NCBI RefSeq assembly: GCF_964291045.1
Contig: NZ_OZ197277.1
Span: 1,240,001 to 1,304,000, forward strand
Reading direction: 5' to 3'
Length of the DNA: 64,000 nucleotides
Origin: PALSA-1444 sp964291045
GTDB lineage: Bacteria > Chlamydiota > Chlamydiia > Chlamydiales > Rhabdochlamydiaceae
The notes under the pieces were generated by a model. It had not been told where the DNA came from, did no database searches, and saw only the letters and a program-made list of their open reading frames with translations. The position numbers and the translations under genes were made by a program. Position 1 is the stretch's first letter. Each line of letters starts with the position of its first letter. Positions 27,247-37,059 of this stretch are shown here, piece after piece.

Positions 27247-28481
27247 CGTTTTGTATGCATCCTTCGAATATAAATGCGCCGCACCCTTGTAGGGTCAGCA
27301 GCTAGCACATGAAATAAACAGTTTTCTAACACCATTTTACTGCCGCTTTTAGGAATATCTCCCATCTTTCCTGTTAAATACCCCCCAACTGTCACCATGT
27401 GATTTTCAGAGGGAAACGGTTGATCAAAGAGCTCTTCTAAGTCGTTAAGTTCCATTTTTCCGCTTGCAATGATGACATCTTTTCCAGAAACCGTGTAAAG
27501 GTTTTTCTCATCCCTCCTGTCAGCAATCTCTCCAATCACCGTTTCAACAAGATCTTCTAATGCAATGATGCCGCTGACGGACCTGTATTCATCAACCACA
27601 ATCGCAAAGGACTCTTGTCTTGAATAAAACTGTCTAAGGAGAAGACGTGCCGGGATCGTCTCAGGGACAAAGAACGGTTTTTCAATCACCGTTAAAAGAT
27701 CTTCTGCTTTATGGATGGACTCTTGATGAAGAAAAAACTGTTTACTTGTCATGATTCCAATGATTTGATCAAGCCCCTTACGGCATACCGGAATGCGGGA
27801 GCACTCAAGGTCTACAAAAAAATGGACTAACCGAGAGAGCGGCTCTTCTAGCTCAAAATGCAGCACCTCTTCCCTAGGACGCATCTGCTCTTTAACGGTG
27901 GATTCTTGAAGGGTTAAGTACCCCCTGATCAGCTCTCCCTCTTCTGCTTGAAGGACTCCATACTCCCTAGATTGCCTAAGAGCGTGTCTCAGCTCATCAA
28001 TCGAGATTTCTTTTTCTTGATGCAGGAAGAAAAACACAAACCGTGAAACGCCGTTTGTGATCCACACAACGATTTGCCGAAGCGGCTTAAGAAGCTTTTG
28101 GAATATAAAAATGATAGGAGCCACCCGTTCTGCAATTTTCACACCGCTCACGAGACCAATCGATTTGGGTAAAATATCTCCAATAATTAGCGTTAGCACT
28201 AAAGGAATACCGACATTCACCATCCAACTCGATGTTTCTGCAAAAATGGAGGCGCACACATTTTGAATCAAAATATTTGTGGCAATATTAAGCATAATAA
28301 TGGTGACAAGAAGGTCACTTGGAGAGGCAAGAAGATCAGATACAAGTCTTCTTCTTGGATGAGGATCTGTTTTATACGCTTTAATCTTTAAACTTGAAAG
28401 GGAAAAAAGAGAGGTTTCTGATGCGGAAAAAAAAGCTGATAAAAACAGCAGCAAGAGAAGAGATACAATAAATAGGGTCAT
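27243..28481 (-). CDS. CNNM/HlyC-type membrane protein with CBS pair (first of two)
   Basis: The N-terminus has the typical F-F-S-A-S-E-T-S-L-F-S-L motif of the DUF21 membrane domain, with about four hydrophobic helices to residue ~150. A CBS pair follows (residues ~200-325, ending G-I-I-A-L-E-D-L-V), then the CorC/HlyC domain with V-T-V-G-G-Y-L. Cation transport or its regulation is the likely role. It leads the two-gene operon. Confidence 0.9.
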   Translation of the reverse strand: MTLFIVSLLLLLFLSAFFSASETSLFSLSSLKIKAYKTDPHPRRRLVSDLLASPSDLLVTIIMLNIATNILIQNVCASIFAETSSWMVNVGIPLVLTLIIGDILPKSIGLVSGVKIAERVAPIIFIFQKLLKPLRQIVVWITNGVSRFVFFFLHQEKEISIDELRHALRQSREYGVLQAEEGELIRGYLTLQESTVKEQMRPREEVLHFELEEPLSRLVHFFVDLECSRIPVCRKGLDQIIGIMTSKQFFLHQESIHKAEDLLTVIEKPFFVPETIPARLLLRQFYSRQESFAIVVDEYRSVSGIIALEDLVETVIGEIADRRDEKNLYTVSGKDVIIASGKMELNDLEELFDQPFPSENHMVTVGGYLTGKMGDIPKSGSKMVLENCLFHVLAADPTRVRRIYIRRMHTKR

Positions 28482-28615
28482 AATATAGGAGTGAATATTT
28501 GTTTACTCTGTAAGAGTCTCTGGGGAATGCCTCCATAAAGAAAAGAGGGGCAAAGGTCTTTACTAAAGTGATCTTGATCAAAATTACCGTTCATCTTATC
28601 AGAAGTTATCACACC

Positions 28616-28936
28616 TTAAGAATTATTGTGAAAATAGATCTTTGTTTGCCCATGCCGCACCATCCCCAGCTGCCGCTTAAGCACCATTTCCACCCACTCA
28701 GGATCAGACTGGCTTTGAATTTGAAGAAGGAGCTCTTCTTGCGAAGAGATCGCCTCTCGTTTCTCTTCCTCTAAAGAGTTTAGCTTCACAAGAAGGAGCT
28801 GATAATTATTTTCTTTCTCCTGAATCATGAAAATTCCAACAGCTGCAGCCAGACACATCCCCAAATAAAAAACCCACCGAAAACGGCCTGTTTTCTTAAG
28901 AGAGGGAGCAGGTGGTGAGAGGGCAGCTCTTTTCAT
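28616..28936 (-). CDS. Small DivIC/FtsB (septum formation initiator)-like membrane protein
   Basis: This 106-aa protein has a short basic N-terminus, one membrane helix (about residues 21-40), a coiled coil (about 42-75) and then D-P-E-W-V-E-M-V-L-K-R-Q-L-G-M-V. The last motif matches the conserved tail of the DivIC/FtsB family, in which Asp-x-x-hydrophobic-Glu precedes R-x-x-L-G. In other bacteria these proteins bridge FtsL and FtsQ at the divisome. Chlamydiae lack FtsZ but keep several later divisome proteins, so this assignment is plausible. FtsL is the main alternative. Confidence 0.7.
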   Translation of the reverse strand: MKRAALSPPAPSLKKTGRFRWVFYLGMCLAAAVGIFMIQEKENNYQLLLVKLNSLEEEKREAISSQEELLLQIQSQSDPEWVEMVLKRQLGMVRHGQTKIYFHNNS

Positions 28937-29048
28937 CCTAGAATCTATTGTATTGGAAATATTTTTTTACTGAAGGCTTTTTTTCGAATAAAATAATAAG
29001 GCTAATAATCAATAAGATTCAATGTGCAAATTCCAAGCCGTCAATAAA

Positions 29049-29621
29049 TTAAGCGATTGGCAAAGTAATGCGCGTTTGTTTCATATATTTACCTCCTCTA
29101 TCTGCATAAGAAACCTCACACACATCTTGCGCTTGATAAAATAACACCTGCGCTAACCCTTCATTGGCGTAAATCTTTGCAGGAAGCGGTGTTGTATTAG
29201 AGATTTCAAGCGTCACAAACCCTTCCCACTCTGGCTCAAAAGGAGTGACATTCACAATGATGCCGCACCTTGCATAGGTGGATTTTCCTAAACAAATGGT
29301 CATTACGTCTCTAGGTATTCTAAAATACTCCACACTTCTAGCGAGTGCAAAAGAGTTCGGAGGAACAATGCAGTAGCTTCCCTCAACATGCACAAAAGCG
29401 TTATCCTGAAAGTTTTTAGGATCGATTAAAGAGTTGTTAAGATTTGTAAATATTTTAAACTCCCCTGCCACTCTTAAATCATATCCGTAGCTAGAGAGTC
29501 CATAACTAATTACTTTTTGCCCTTCACAAGACCGAATTTGTTCATCGACAAACGGCTCAATCATCCCTTTTTTAAGAGCCATTTGACGAATCCATGTATC
29601 TGATTTAATCCCCATCTTCAT
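29049..29621 (-). CDS. dcd: dCTP deaminase
   Basis: Dcd deaminates dCTP to dUTP, feeding thymidylate synthesis. The protein (190 aa) shows S-Y-G-L-S-S-Y-G-Y-D-L-R near residue 38, the nucleotide-binding G-K-S-T-Y-A-R-C-G near 110 and the catalytic-glutamate block T-P-F-E-P-E-W-E-G-F-V-T-L-E. Length and order match the trimeric Dcd family. It is divergent from ruvB, an arrangement also recalled for Chlamydia. Confidence 0.96.
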   Translation of the reverse strand: MKMGIKSDTWIRQMALKKGMIEPFVDEQIRSCEGQKVISYGLSSYGYDLRVAGEFKIFTNLNNSLIDPKNFQDNAFVHVEGSYCIVPPNSFALARSVEYFRIPRDVMTICLGKSTYARCGIIVNVTPFEPEWEGFVTLEISNTTPLPAKIYANEGLAQVLFYQAQDVCEVSYADRGGKYMKQTRITLPIA

Positions 29622-29798
29622 CTTCCTTATGTTGAATACCCGCTTATTTTGGGTACAATCCGCTAAGCGTTATCCGAAAGATATAGCGAGGCAATTCGTT
29701 TTTTGCTAGAGTTTTGTTAAGAATTTAACCTTAAGCTATCAGGAAAAAGAGTTCATGCGCATCTTTTTTTCCCTAAAAGTTTATCTAATCCAAAGCCT

Positions 29799-30830
29799 AT
29801 GAACGAGCAAAGCTTTATCCAGTCCTCTTGGTCTAAACCGGATGAAAAACTTGAGACAACACTAAGACCTCAGTCTCTAACAGATTTCTTTGGCCAGGAA
29901 AAAGTGAGAGAGCGTCTCTCTATTTTGATGCAAGCTGCAAAAACAAGAAAAGAGCCGCTTGGACATGTGCTCTTTTACGGCCCGCCAGGGGTGGGTAAAA
30001 CCACACTTGCCCATCTGATTTCTAAAACCATGGGCACTCAGCTTGTTATCACTTCAGGGCCTGTCATTGAAAAAGCGGCAGATCTTGCAGGGCTTTTAAC
30101 CAAGCTTAAAGAAGGCGATGTCCTTTTTATCGATGAGATTCACCGCCTTTCTAAAACCATTGAAGAGTATCTTTATCCTGCCATGGAAGACTTTTGTCTT
30201 GATCTTTTGATTGATACAGGTCCAGCTGCAAGATCTGTTCAGGTAAAGCTCAATAAGTTTACGTTAGTGGGAGCCACCACCCGTGCAGGCCTCCTCTCTT
30301 CTCCTTTACGGTCAAGGTTTGCTTTTTCTTCAAGGCTTGATTACTACGACGCTGAAACTTTACAGAAAATCATTTTACGGTCTTCTTTAAGACTCAGCAC
30401 ACCCATCGATGAGGATGCTGCATATGAAATTGCCCTCCGTTCAAGAGGCACTCCCCGTATTGCAAATAATTTACTTAGGTGGGTTAGAGACTTTGCCTTA
30501 ATTCAAAAATCAGACCGCATTCATCAAGAAATCGCTGTTTTAGCGCTTGAGCTTCTCTCTATTGATCACTTAGGTCTTGATGAAATGGATAAAAAGTTCC
30601 TCTCTGTCTTGATTGATCATCATGAAGGGGGGCCAACTGGCATTCAAACCTTGGCTGCAGCTGTTGGAGAAGAGTCTGAAACCCTTGCTGAAGTGTACGA
30701 ACCGTATCTTGTCTTGCAAGGATTTATTAAACGGACTCCAAGAGGCCGTGAGGCAACACGTCTTGCCTATTTACATCTAGGAAGAACTCTTCCCTCGAAA
30801 TTTAATCAAGGAGAACAACAATGTCTTTAA
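29799..30830 (+). CDS. ruvB: Holliday junction branch-migration helicase RuvB
   Basis: RuvB is the hexameric AAA+ motor that drives branch migration with RuvA. Walker A is G-P-P-G-V-G-K-T-T near residue 62 and Walker B/box is D-E-I-H-R-L near 110. The C-terminal winged-helix domain contains G-G-P-T-G and the family end R-G-R-E-A-T. Length (343 aa) is typical. Its last 10 bases overlap the start of the SpoIID-like gene, which implies coupled expression. Confidence 0.97.
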   Translation: MNEQSFIQSSWSKPDEKLETTLRPQSLTDFFGQEKVRERLSILMQAAKTRKEPLGHVLFYGPPGVGKTTLAHLISKTMGTQLVITSGPVIEKAADLAGLLTKLKEGDVLFIDEIHRLSKTIEEYLYPAMEDFCLDLLIDTGPAARSVQVKLNKFTLVGATTRAGLLSSPLRSRFAFSSRLDYYDAETLQKIILRSSLRLSTPIDEDAAYEIALRSRGTPRIANNLLRWVRDFALIQKSDRIHQEIAVLALELLSIDHLGLDEMDKKFLSVLIDHHEGGPTGIQTLAAAVGEESETLAEVYEPYLVLQGFIKRTPRGREATRLAYLHLGRTLPSKFNQGEQQCL

Positions 30831-31972
30831 GACATCTCATGACACTACTCATTGGAGGACTTGGAATGATGTGTAACCTCATTTCCTCTCCTCAAAGTAC
30901 AGATTTTTCCCAAAGAGTAAAACCTGCCACTCTAAAAGTGTTGCTTCATAAGGAAGTGCCTCAAGTTCTTCTGGAAGTGAAAGGAAGACACCACATTTAT
31001 AATCCCTTAAATGGCGTGGAAATGACATGGGGAGTAGTGAGCCGTAAATTCCCTTTAAAGTCCACTGAATATGGTCTTCACTGGGGAGAGCAGTTTCCAG
31101 GCACTTTTCATTTAAGGTTTGTTCCAGGGGATTCACAAAGCTCTGTTCTTGTGAACGGCATTCAATATAGAGGATGCGTTGAAGTATCTTTAAATGACAA
31201 TCTGTTTACTGTTGTCAATGAAGTAGACATTGAAAGCTATCTTAAATCCACGCTCTCTTCAGAATTTACAGCGCCTCTTCCTGATGAAGTGTTAAATTCT
31301 GTCGCCATTGTGGCAAGAACCTCTGCTTATTTTCTTGCTAAAGAATACCCAGAATCCCCTTGGCATGTTGTGGCAAGTGAGTGTGGCTATCAAGGCACTT
31401 CGATGCTTGCAAAACCGTATATTGATAAAGCCGTCAGTGCAACTTATCACGCCATCCTTACCTATGATGATAAGCCGTTTGCAACATGTTGGACAAAAGA
31501 TAGCGCAGGGCAAACAGTTGATTTTGCAGCGATCTTTAGAAAATCTTTGCAAACACCTCCTGGTATTTTTAGCCCTATTGCAAAAAATCACAGAATAGAG
31601 TCCAAGTGGACACTCACCTGTTCTAAGGCGCAGCTAGAAGAAGCGACACGGTTTGCTAAAATTTCAACCATTGATCTTTATATCGTTCCTGACTCTTCTA
31701 AAGTGTATGGCATTAAAGTGTCTAACGGCCATCAGGAAAAAGATTTTGATTTTATCACCTTCCAAAAGCTGATCGGGCCTGAGCTTAAAAGTAACGATTT
31801 TGCTCTAGATGTGCGGGAAGATAGCTGCACCTTTACCGGTTATGGAGAAGGGCCTGGCGTTGGTCTTTGCCTGTATACAGCTAAAATTTTGGCAGAGAAA
31901 GGGGAAAAAGCGCCTCAAATCTTGCACACGTTTTACCCTGATACAAGACTTGAGAAGGTAAAGTCTTTATAA
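30821..31972 (+). CDS. SpoIID/LytB-domain protein, probable peptidoglycan lytic enzyme
   Basis: Residues 1-22 are hydrophobic and look like a signal peptide. The SpoIID core follows: V-D-I-E-S-Y-L, then S-S-E-F in the place of the usual catalytic S-E-M-P glutamate, and the A-I-V-A-R-T-S-A-Y helix. A late G-Y-G-E-G-P-G-V-G block stands where canonical SpoIID has G-x-G-H-G-V-G-M. SpoIID cleaves stripped glycan strands in sporulating bacteria, and homologues act in chlamydial peptidoglycan remodelling at division. The replaced His may alter activity or simply be a lineage feature. It overlaps ruvB by 10 bp. Confidence 0.82.
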   Translation: MSLRHLMTLLIGGLGMMCNLISSPQSTDFSQRVKPATLKVLLHKEVPQVLLEVKGRHHIYNPLNGVEMTWGVVSRKFPLKSTEYGLHWGEQFPGTFHLRFVPGDSQSSVLVNGIQYRGCVEVSLNDNLFTVVNEVDIESYLKSTLSSEFTAPLPDEVLNSVAIVARTSAYFLAKEYPESPWHVVASECGYQGTSMLAKPYIDKAVSATYHAILTYDDKPFATCWTKDSAGQTVDFAAIFRKSLQTPPGIFSPIAKNHRIESKWTLTCSKAQLEEATRFAKISTIDLYIVPDSSKVYGIKVSNGHQEKDFDFITFQKLIGPELKSNDFALDVREDSCTFTGYGEGPGVGLCLYTAKILAEKGEKAPQILHTFYPDTRLEKVKSL

Positions 31973-32052
31973 AGAGAATCTACCTAGTATTCACCTTCAC
32001 CTGAAGGATTACTCCTAGAGAAAATTCCTCTTTTCAGATACACTATTTTATT

Positions 32053-32148
32053 GCTGGGGACCTTATAGAAAGTAGAGGCCAGAACCAGGTTAGGGCCGGA
32101 AGGCAGCACCCTTAAGGGCTCACCTATTTGCCATAAGCCCTCTCCAGC
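32053..32148 (+). ncRNA. ffs: Signal recognition particle RNA (4.5S type)
   Basis: The universally conserved tetraloop region G-G-C-C-G-G-A-A-G-G-C-A-G-C-A sits in the middle, flanked by complementary arms that end GCTGGGGA...TCTCCAGC. The ~96-nt length fits the small bacterial SRP RNA. A TACACT -10-like box lies at 32039-32044 without a good -35. The 3' end is 6 bp from the stop of the opposite-strand porin-like gene. Confidence 0.93.
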
Positions 32149-32154
32149 ATTTCT

Positions 32155-33111
32155 TTAGAACTTGAGTCCAAGTCCAGATGTCACCCCGTGAAAAATTACA
32201 TATCCTTTACGGCTAGGTAATCCTGTTTCCCAATTAGGGATGAATTGCTGAGAAGAGAGCGCTATGCCATATATCCCGGTTGCTTGATAACTAGTAATAA
32301 ACTCCATATTTGAAGAGAGGTTATAACAAAGACAAAGTGCCATATCAGCTACAAAAGGAAAGGAAAATTTTTTCTCTTGATTTTGTCCTACAGTCACCGT
32401 GTCATTTAAATCTCGCCAAAGCATCTTTTGAGAAATCGTATTAACACCCACTCCTCCTTGAGCCAAAATGCTCCATGTTAAATGCCTCATGGGATGCACA
32501 TGCATCACTCCTCCTAACTGAATAGCTGGAATAGTGTTGTAGCTCTTCACCGTGTAGGGACTAGGGACTTTATCTGCTGTATAACTTAGCACCATATTTT
32601 CTTGAAGTGAGAGGTATTTAACGCTTCCCCTATAGGCGCAGGAGAAATAGTTTTTCCCTGGAGGGGTTATAAAGCGGGTTAGACTCAGCTCTCCTTGCCA
32701 AAAAGCTGAATGATACACAGCAGAGGCTGCATTTGCATTTTCAAAATCTGTCCCCGTATTCATTACATTAGGCGGTAAATAAGCAAAAGAAAGAGAGCCG
32801 GTATCACTCCTAGAATAGTAAGAGGTCTCAGGATGGATCCATAAGTAAGAGAGCTCAATTTCTGTCTCATCTAATCGGTATTGAAGAGCTGTTTTAAATC
32901 CAGGCTCAAACTTAAAATGGTGATGAAAATCCCCCAGTACTGTTTTAACACCTGTAGATAAAGAATTATCGATGATAAATGGGGTATTATGGGATTGAAT
33001 CCGTCCAAAATAGGCAGCCTCTACGTAGCAGCTAAATGGTTCTCTTGCGTAAAGAGAGGGCGGTATGAGCGCAATAAACGCCCCTAAAAGAGATAGCATT
33101 GATGTTTTCAT
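32155..33111 (-). CDS. Putative outer-membrane beta-barrel protein
   Basis: A signal peptide ending S-L-Y-A (about residue 22) is followed by a protein of alternating amphipathic strands and a C-terminal aromatic residue (G-L-G-L-K-F), as in outer-membrane barrels. The pattern, with conserved W-Q-G-E-L-S-L-T and G-V-N-T, resembles Lpg1974/MOMP-like proteins of Legionella and chlamydia-like bacteria. It may be a porin. The stop lies 6 bp from SRP RNA on the other strand. Confidence 0.75.
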   Translation of the reverse strand: MKTSMLSLLGAFIALIPPSLYAREPFSCYVEAAYFGRIQSHNTPFIIDNSLSTGVKTVLGDFHHHFKFEPGFKTALQYRLDETEIELSYLWIHPETSYYSRSDTGSLSFAYLPPNVMNTGTDFENANAASAVYHSAFWQGELSLTRFITPPGKNYFSCAYRGSVKYLSLQENMVLSYTADKVPSPYTVKSYNTIPAIQLGGVMHVHPMRHLTWSILAQGGVGVNTISQKMLWRDLNDTVTVGQNQEKKFSFPFVADMALCLCYNLSSNMEFITSYQATGIYGIALSSQQFIPNWETGLPSRKGYVIFHGVTSGLGLKF

Positions 33112-33354
33112 GTAAAACTTAAAATAGCAAAAAATGTTTTATTCACAACATTTTTATCTTCCTATTCTTGAAAGTAACGTGTCATAACCCTCTTCTTTTT
33201 TGATGAATAGCTTATCCGGTAGCTTTTTTTCCCCCATTTAGTCTTTAGATGGAACCTATTTTTGTCCTCTCTTAAAGAGCTTCAAAAAGCCCTCTTCTCT
33301 ATTATTTAAATCACTTGATTCAAGCTTTAACAGTTAATAAAATGTTCTATTAGG

Positions 33355-36336
33355 ATGATAAATAATAGTTATTCGTTTATAATAGCTGGAAAAATGACAA
33401 ATTTAATTAAAGAATTCATCTATTCCCTCTCTCCTTACTATCACATCAATGATTCTCTGTCTTCAAATGCCTCTGAAAATCAAGACAACTCTTCTTCTAT
33501 TGAAGAAGAAGTCATACCTCTTTTACCTGGTCTTAACTTAGCGCAATCCGTCATTAAAAACCTCACTAAATCAGCCATTCAAAACCAAATTCATAAAACA
33601 CTTGAAGCCCCGTCCCCTGGTGTGGAAGAAGCGTTAAATGACTTAAATGCTTTAATTCAAACCATCAAGCAAAATGAACAGGTAGCTGATGAAACGTATC
33701 CGCATCTTCTCAAGTTTCTTGGTGAATGTTCGCTTAACACCTCTTTGGTATACCCCTTTTTAAAATTCCTCTCCCCAAAGCAAAAAGAGGATTTATCTTC
33801 TCTTAAACAAAAAATTCAATCAAACGCTCTATGTTATGATGACTTAAAGACTTTAGAAGAAGCCAAGGCGATTGTCTTAACGTTAAGAGGAAGACAAGAA
33901 GGGGTTGTTCAAACAGTTACAAGAGAGCTAAAAGACAAAGTATCTTTGCAATTTAAGGCTCTTTTAGGCATATCTCCTGAAGATTTTGATAAAAACCTCG
34001 AGCTCAAACAACAAGCTAAACAATCCAATCTCTATCTTCATCAACTCCGTAAGCGAACGCTTCAGCAGCAACAGATTGAAAGTAAACCTGTTCCTGTGGA
34101 TCTTCTTTCTGCAATTGAAAATCAACTTTTTAACCTCAGTAACCTCACCGCACAAGTTCTTCTCATTAAGTTTTTATTCCCAGGCGATACTGCATCGACT
34201 CTCTTTCCTGAGATTTATCAAACAGCTCAAGAAATGCAAAGCCGTCATGCCAATATGACAGAAGAGATGGCTTTTAAAGAAATTCTTACCTCTACTTACC
34301 ATACAAAAAATCTAGATGATCAAAAATATCCTACGCTTTTTTACCGTATTTATTTGCAGATTCATCTCCATATCACACTTCCTATTCTCAGATTCTACAT
34401 TAATCATGTCTTTCAACAGCTTAACAAAGATTTATCTACACTTCTTAAAACCTCTCCGGATCAAAAATTTGAATATCTCGATGCTTGTGTCTTAAGTCCT
34501 TTGAAAAATCACTTTTCCACGGTTCAAAACTTCTTAGATAAGAAAATTTGTCAGTCTCAAGAGATTTTTCTAGAAACAACAAGAGATAGTGTACAAAATT
34601 TCCTCTCTGAAATTGCCATCAATGGAAAATCACCTCAAAAGCTTCTCAGTGAGCTTTCAGAATACCTCTCTTCTCGCTATATTCCGCATCTTCCCTGGAC
34701 GAAGAAAGTTAAAGAAGCGACCTATTGCCCTATTGATCCCGTGCAAAATATCGTGATCAATATCTTTCTCTCTTGCCTCAATCTCATTTCAACATCTCTC
34801 ATCTACACCGTTATACGCCCTGTAGAATTGATCATGGATATCCTTTGTAAAAAACTGATTGAACAGATTGTCAAAAATCACGTCCTCCCCTCTATGCTCC
34901 CTCACCCAGCAACTTCTTCTCAAAATCCCTCTCACTCTCCCTTTAGACATCAAATTAACTTAATACTGTGGCAAAATTTTGCCAGTTTAAATAACCGGGA
35001 TAAATCAAATCTTGATGAAGAATTTGCTCCCTCACAACCGATTCTCTCTTCTTTAAGATATAATCAAATTAAAGAAGTGATTGACCATATTCTTAAAGCG
35101 ATTGCTTTAGAGCATTCAATGAATGATCCGCAAAAAATTGATCAAACACTGCATCATAAGATCTCTTTAACCTCTCTTCCAGCCAATCTTCACCAAACTC
35201 TCATGGAATACATATCTCCTGCAGCGTCTGTAGAAGTGATTAAGATTTTAGAAAACATTATACAGCAAGATTTCCTTTCTAAATTGCTGTGGTCTGCTCT
35301 AGAAAATGGCCTCACCATTTTAAAAAGACCTCCTGTCACCATTTCTAAAGAAGAGATGGAATTTGCGGAGATGGCACGGGTTGATGAACTCCGGGTCACA
35401 GTAGAAAAAGCTGTTGAAGAAGCGATTCAAATGGCTCTTAACCCTGCAGAAAAAATTAACCGTGAAATCAGAAGAGAAATTCAGATCTTATATCATGAGA
35501 TCAGCTCCTTTACGATGCTTGCCACCCACTGCACCATTGAAAAGTCTCAAGAGCTTGTGAAGAAATGGACAAAAATTTCTCACCATGTCGCTCACATGAA
35601 ATTTTGTGAAAAAGAGCTTCTTCAAATCATCATCTTTGAAAAAGAGTTAAGAGAGCAATTTTTAGATCAAACCAATGAGCTCAATAAAGCGATTCAAAAT
35701 ATTCAATCTCTTTATAACCAAAGTGATTCCTACACAAAAATTGCGCATTTTTTAGAAGATCAATACCGCGTTCTGAAAGAGACTCCTGATATCAAAGCCA
35801 ATCAAATTTTAGCCTCTTTAAATTTTTTAGAAGTCCGTCTCTCTTCTCACCTCTACTCTGATAACTTAGGCATTCGGTCTTTCCTCAAAGAGCTTAAAAT
35901 CTTCATCAGAAATACCAAGAACTATCAACTCCTGACAGCCCCTGATATGCATTCTGAAGAAGCGTTTCAAACCATTTTTACCCAGTTTAAAGAGCAGTTA
36001 CAACTGATTAAATCAACTCTTCATGAACAAGCAGATCACTATTTAGAAAATACAGAGATCTCTTTACAAACAGTTGTCAATGCTGCAACTCCTCTTGAAG
36101 TTTGGGCGCAGTCAATTACACCTCCTCGCCTTAAACCTCAAGATATGGGATCACTGTCTCAAAAAGTGAGTGAAACGCTCGGCCCTCAATTTAAAACGAT
36201 ATTAACGCATTTTTTAATGAACGATATCAATACGCTCATCAATATGCTAGATGCAAAAGCCAAACCCAACCACTGGAATGCGCTTCTTTGGAGAGGTGTG
36301 GGATCTTATTTAGCGAGTCCCTTACAGAAAGTGTAA
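33355..36336 (+). CDS. Large hypothetical protein (993 aa)
   Basis: The family is not recognised. The protein is rich in helices, Lys and Glu, with probable coiled coils (for example residues ~690-800) and one hydrophobic region at about 470-500 (I-F-L-S-C-L-N-L-I-S-T-S-L-I-Y) that could be a membrane hairpin. There is no signal peptide. ATG 33355 lacks a Shine-Dalgarno; an in-frame ATG at 33394, preceded by GGA, is also possible. The gene stands alone between the porin-like gene and a Nudix gene. Size and layout suggest a lineage-specific protein, perhaps a secreted or inclusion-associated one, but this is speculation. Confidence 0.75.
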   Translation: MINNSYSFIIAGKMTNLIKEFIYSLSPYYHINDSLSSNASENQDNSSSIEEEVIPLLPGLNLAQSVIKNLTKSAIQNQIHKTLEAPSPGVEEALNDLNALIQTIKQNEQVADETYPHLLKFLGECSLNTSLVYPFLKFLSPKQKEDLSSLKQKIQSNALCYDDLKTLEEAKAIVLTLRGRQEGVVQTVTRELKDKVSLQFKALLGISPEDFDKNLELKQQAKQSNLYLHQLRKRTLQQQQIESKPVPVDLLSAIENQLFNLSNLTAQVLLIKFLFPGDTASTLFPEIYQTAQEMQSRHANMTEEMAFKEILTSTYHTKNLDDQKYPTLFYRIYLQIHLHITLPILRFYINHVFQQLNKDLSTLLKTSPDQKFEYLDACVLSPLKNHFSTVQNFLDKKICQSQEIFLETTRDSVQNFLSEIAINGKSPQKLLSELSEYLSSRYIPHLPWTKKVKEATYCPIDPVQNIVINIFLSCLNLISTSLIYTVIRPVELIMDILCKKLIEQIVKNHVLPSMLPHPATSSQNPSHSPFRHQINLILWQNFASLNNRDKSNLDEEFAPSQPILSSLRYNQIKEVIDHILKAIALEHSMNDPQKIDQTLHHKISLTSLPANLHQTLMEYISPAASVEVIKILENIIQQDFLSKLLWSALENGLTILKRPPVTISKEEMEFAEMARVDELRVTVEKAVEEAIQMALNPAEKINREIRREIQILYHEISSFTMLATHCTIEKSQELVKKWTKISHHVAHMKFCEKELLQIIIFEKELREQFLDQTNELNKAIQNIQSLYNQSDSYTKIAHFLEDQYRVLKETPDIKANQILASLNFLEVRLSSHLYSDNLGIRSFLKELKIFIRNTKNYQLLTAPDMHSEEAFQTIFTQFKEQLQLIKSTLHEQADHYLENTEISLQTVVNAATPLEVWAQSITPPRLKPQDMGSLSQKVSETLGPQFKTILTHFLMNDINTLINMLDAKAKPNHWNALLWRGVGSYLASPLQKV

Positions 36337-36384
36337 AACCGTGTTATGATGGATTCCTATTATCCATTGAATAGGAATGCCTCA

Positions 36385-36846
36385 ATGAACTCAGCTACTT
36401 ACCCAAGGCACTTTACAGCAACTGCCTATATCATTTCTCATGCAGAAGTGCTTCTCATCTTTCATCCCAAACTGCATAAATGGCTCCCTCCTGGAGGGCA
36501 TCTGGAAGAGGGAGAAACGCCTCCTGAATGTGCCTACAGAGAAGCTTTAGAAGAGACCGGTATTGAAATTGAACTGATTCCTCAAGAAAACATCTGGATT
36601 GAAGAGTGGAATGCTAAAAGCATCGTAAGACCCTACATGTGTCTTTTAGAAGAAATACCGGCTTACAAAGAAACGCCCGCTCATCAACATATCGATTTCA
36701 TCTATCTTGCAAAACCTATTGGAGGAGAACTCTCTTTTGGAGCCAAGTGGATGAGCTTAGAAGCCATTAACCTTTTACAAGATGATATAGAGATCTTTAA
36801 AGAGACAAAACAAACGCTTAAGCACCTCTTAGAAAATAAGATTTAG
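36385..36846 (+). CDS. Nudix hydrolase
   Basis: The Nudix box G-x5-E-x7-R-E-x2-E-E-x-G is complete: G-H-L-E-E-G-E, then R-E-A-L-E-E-T-G-I. It coordinates Mg2+ for hydrolysis of nucleoside diphosphate derivatives. The substrate is not clear. ATG 36385 is chosen over an ATG at 36346 because TAGGAA lies 7 nt upstream, giving a 153-aa protein. Confidence 0.9.
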   Translation: MNSATYPRHFTATAYIISHAEVLLIFHPKLHKWLPPGGHLEEGETPPECAYREALEETGIEIELIPQENIWIEEWNAKSIVRPYMCLLEEIPAYKETPAHQHIDFIYLAKPIGGELSFGAKWMSLEAINLLQDDIEIFKETKQTLKHLLENKI

Positions 36847-37059
36847 CGCACTCTAATCCCTCTATAAAAAGAGGTTTAATCATAAACTCTTCTTTAATCT
36901 TTCTTTTATAAAACATCTTATCAAGACGCTTCCATCCAAATACAAAGGCTATCTTTTAAGCACAAGATAGCCCTCATGAAGTTGTAATACCTGGTATGAT
37001 ATACCTTGAAGTGGCACGGGGTGTCAAGACCAAAAATTGCAGTTTTCTAAGCTAAGTTG

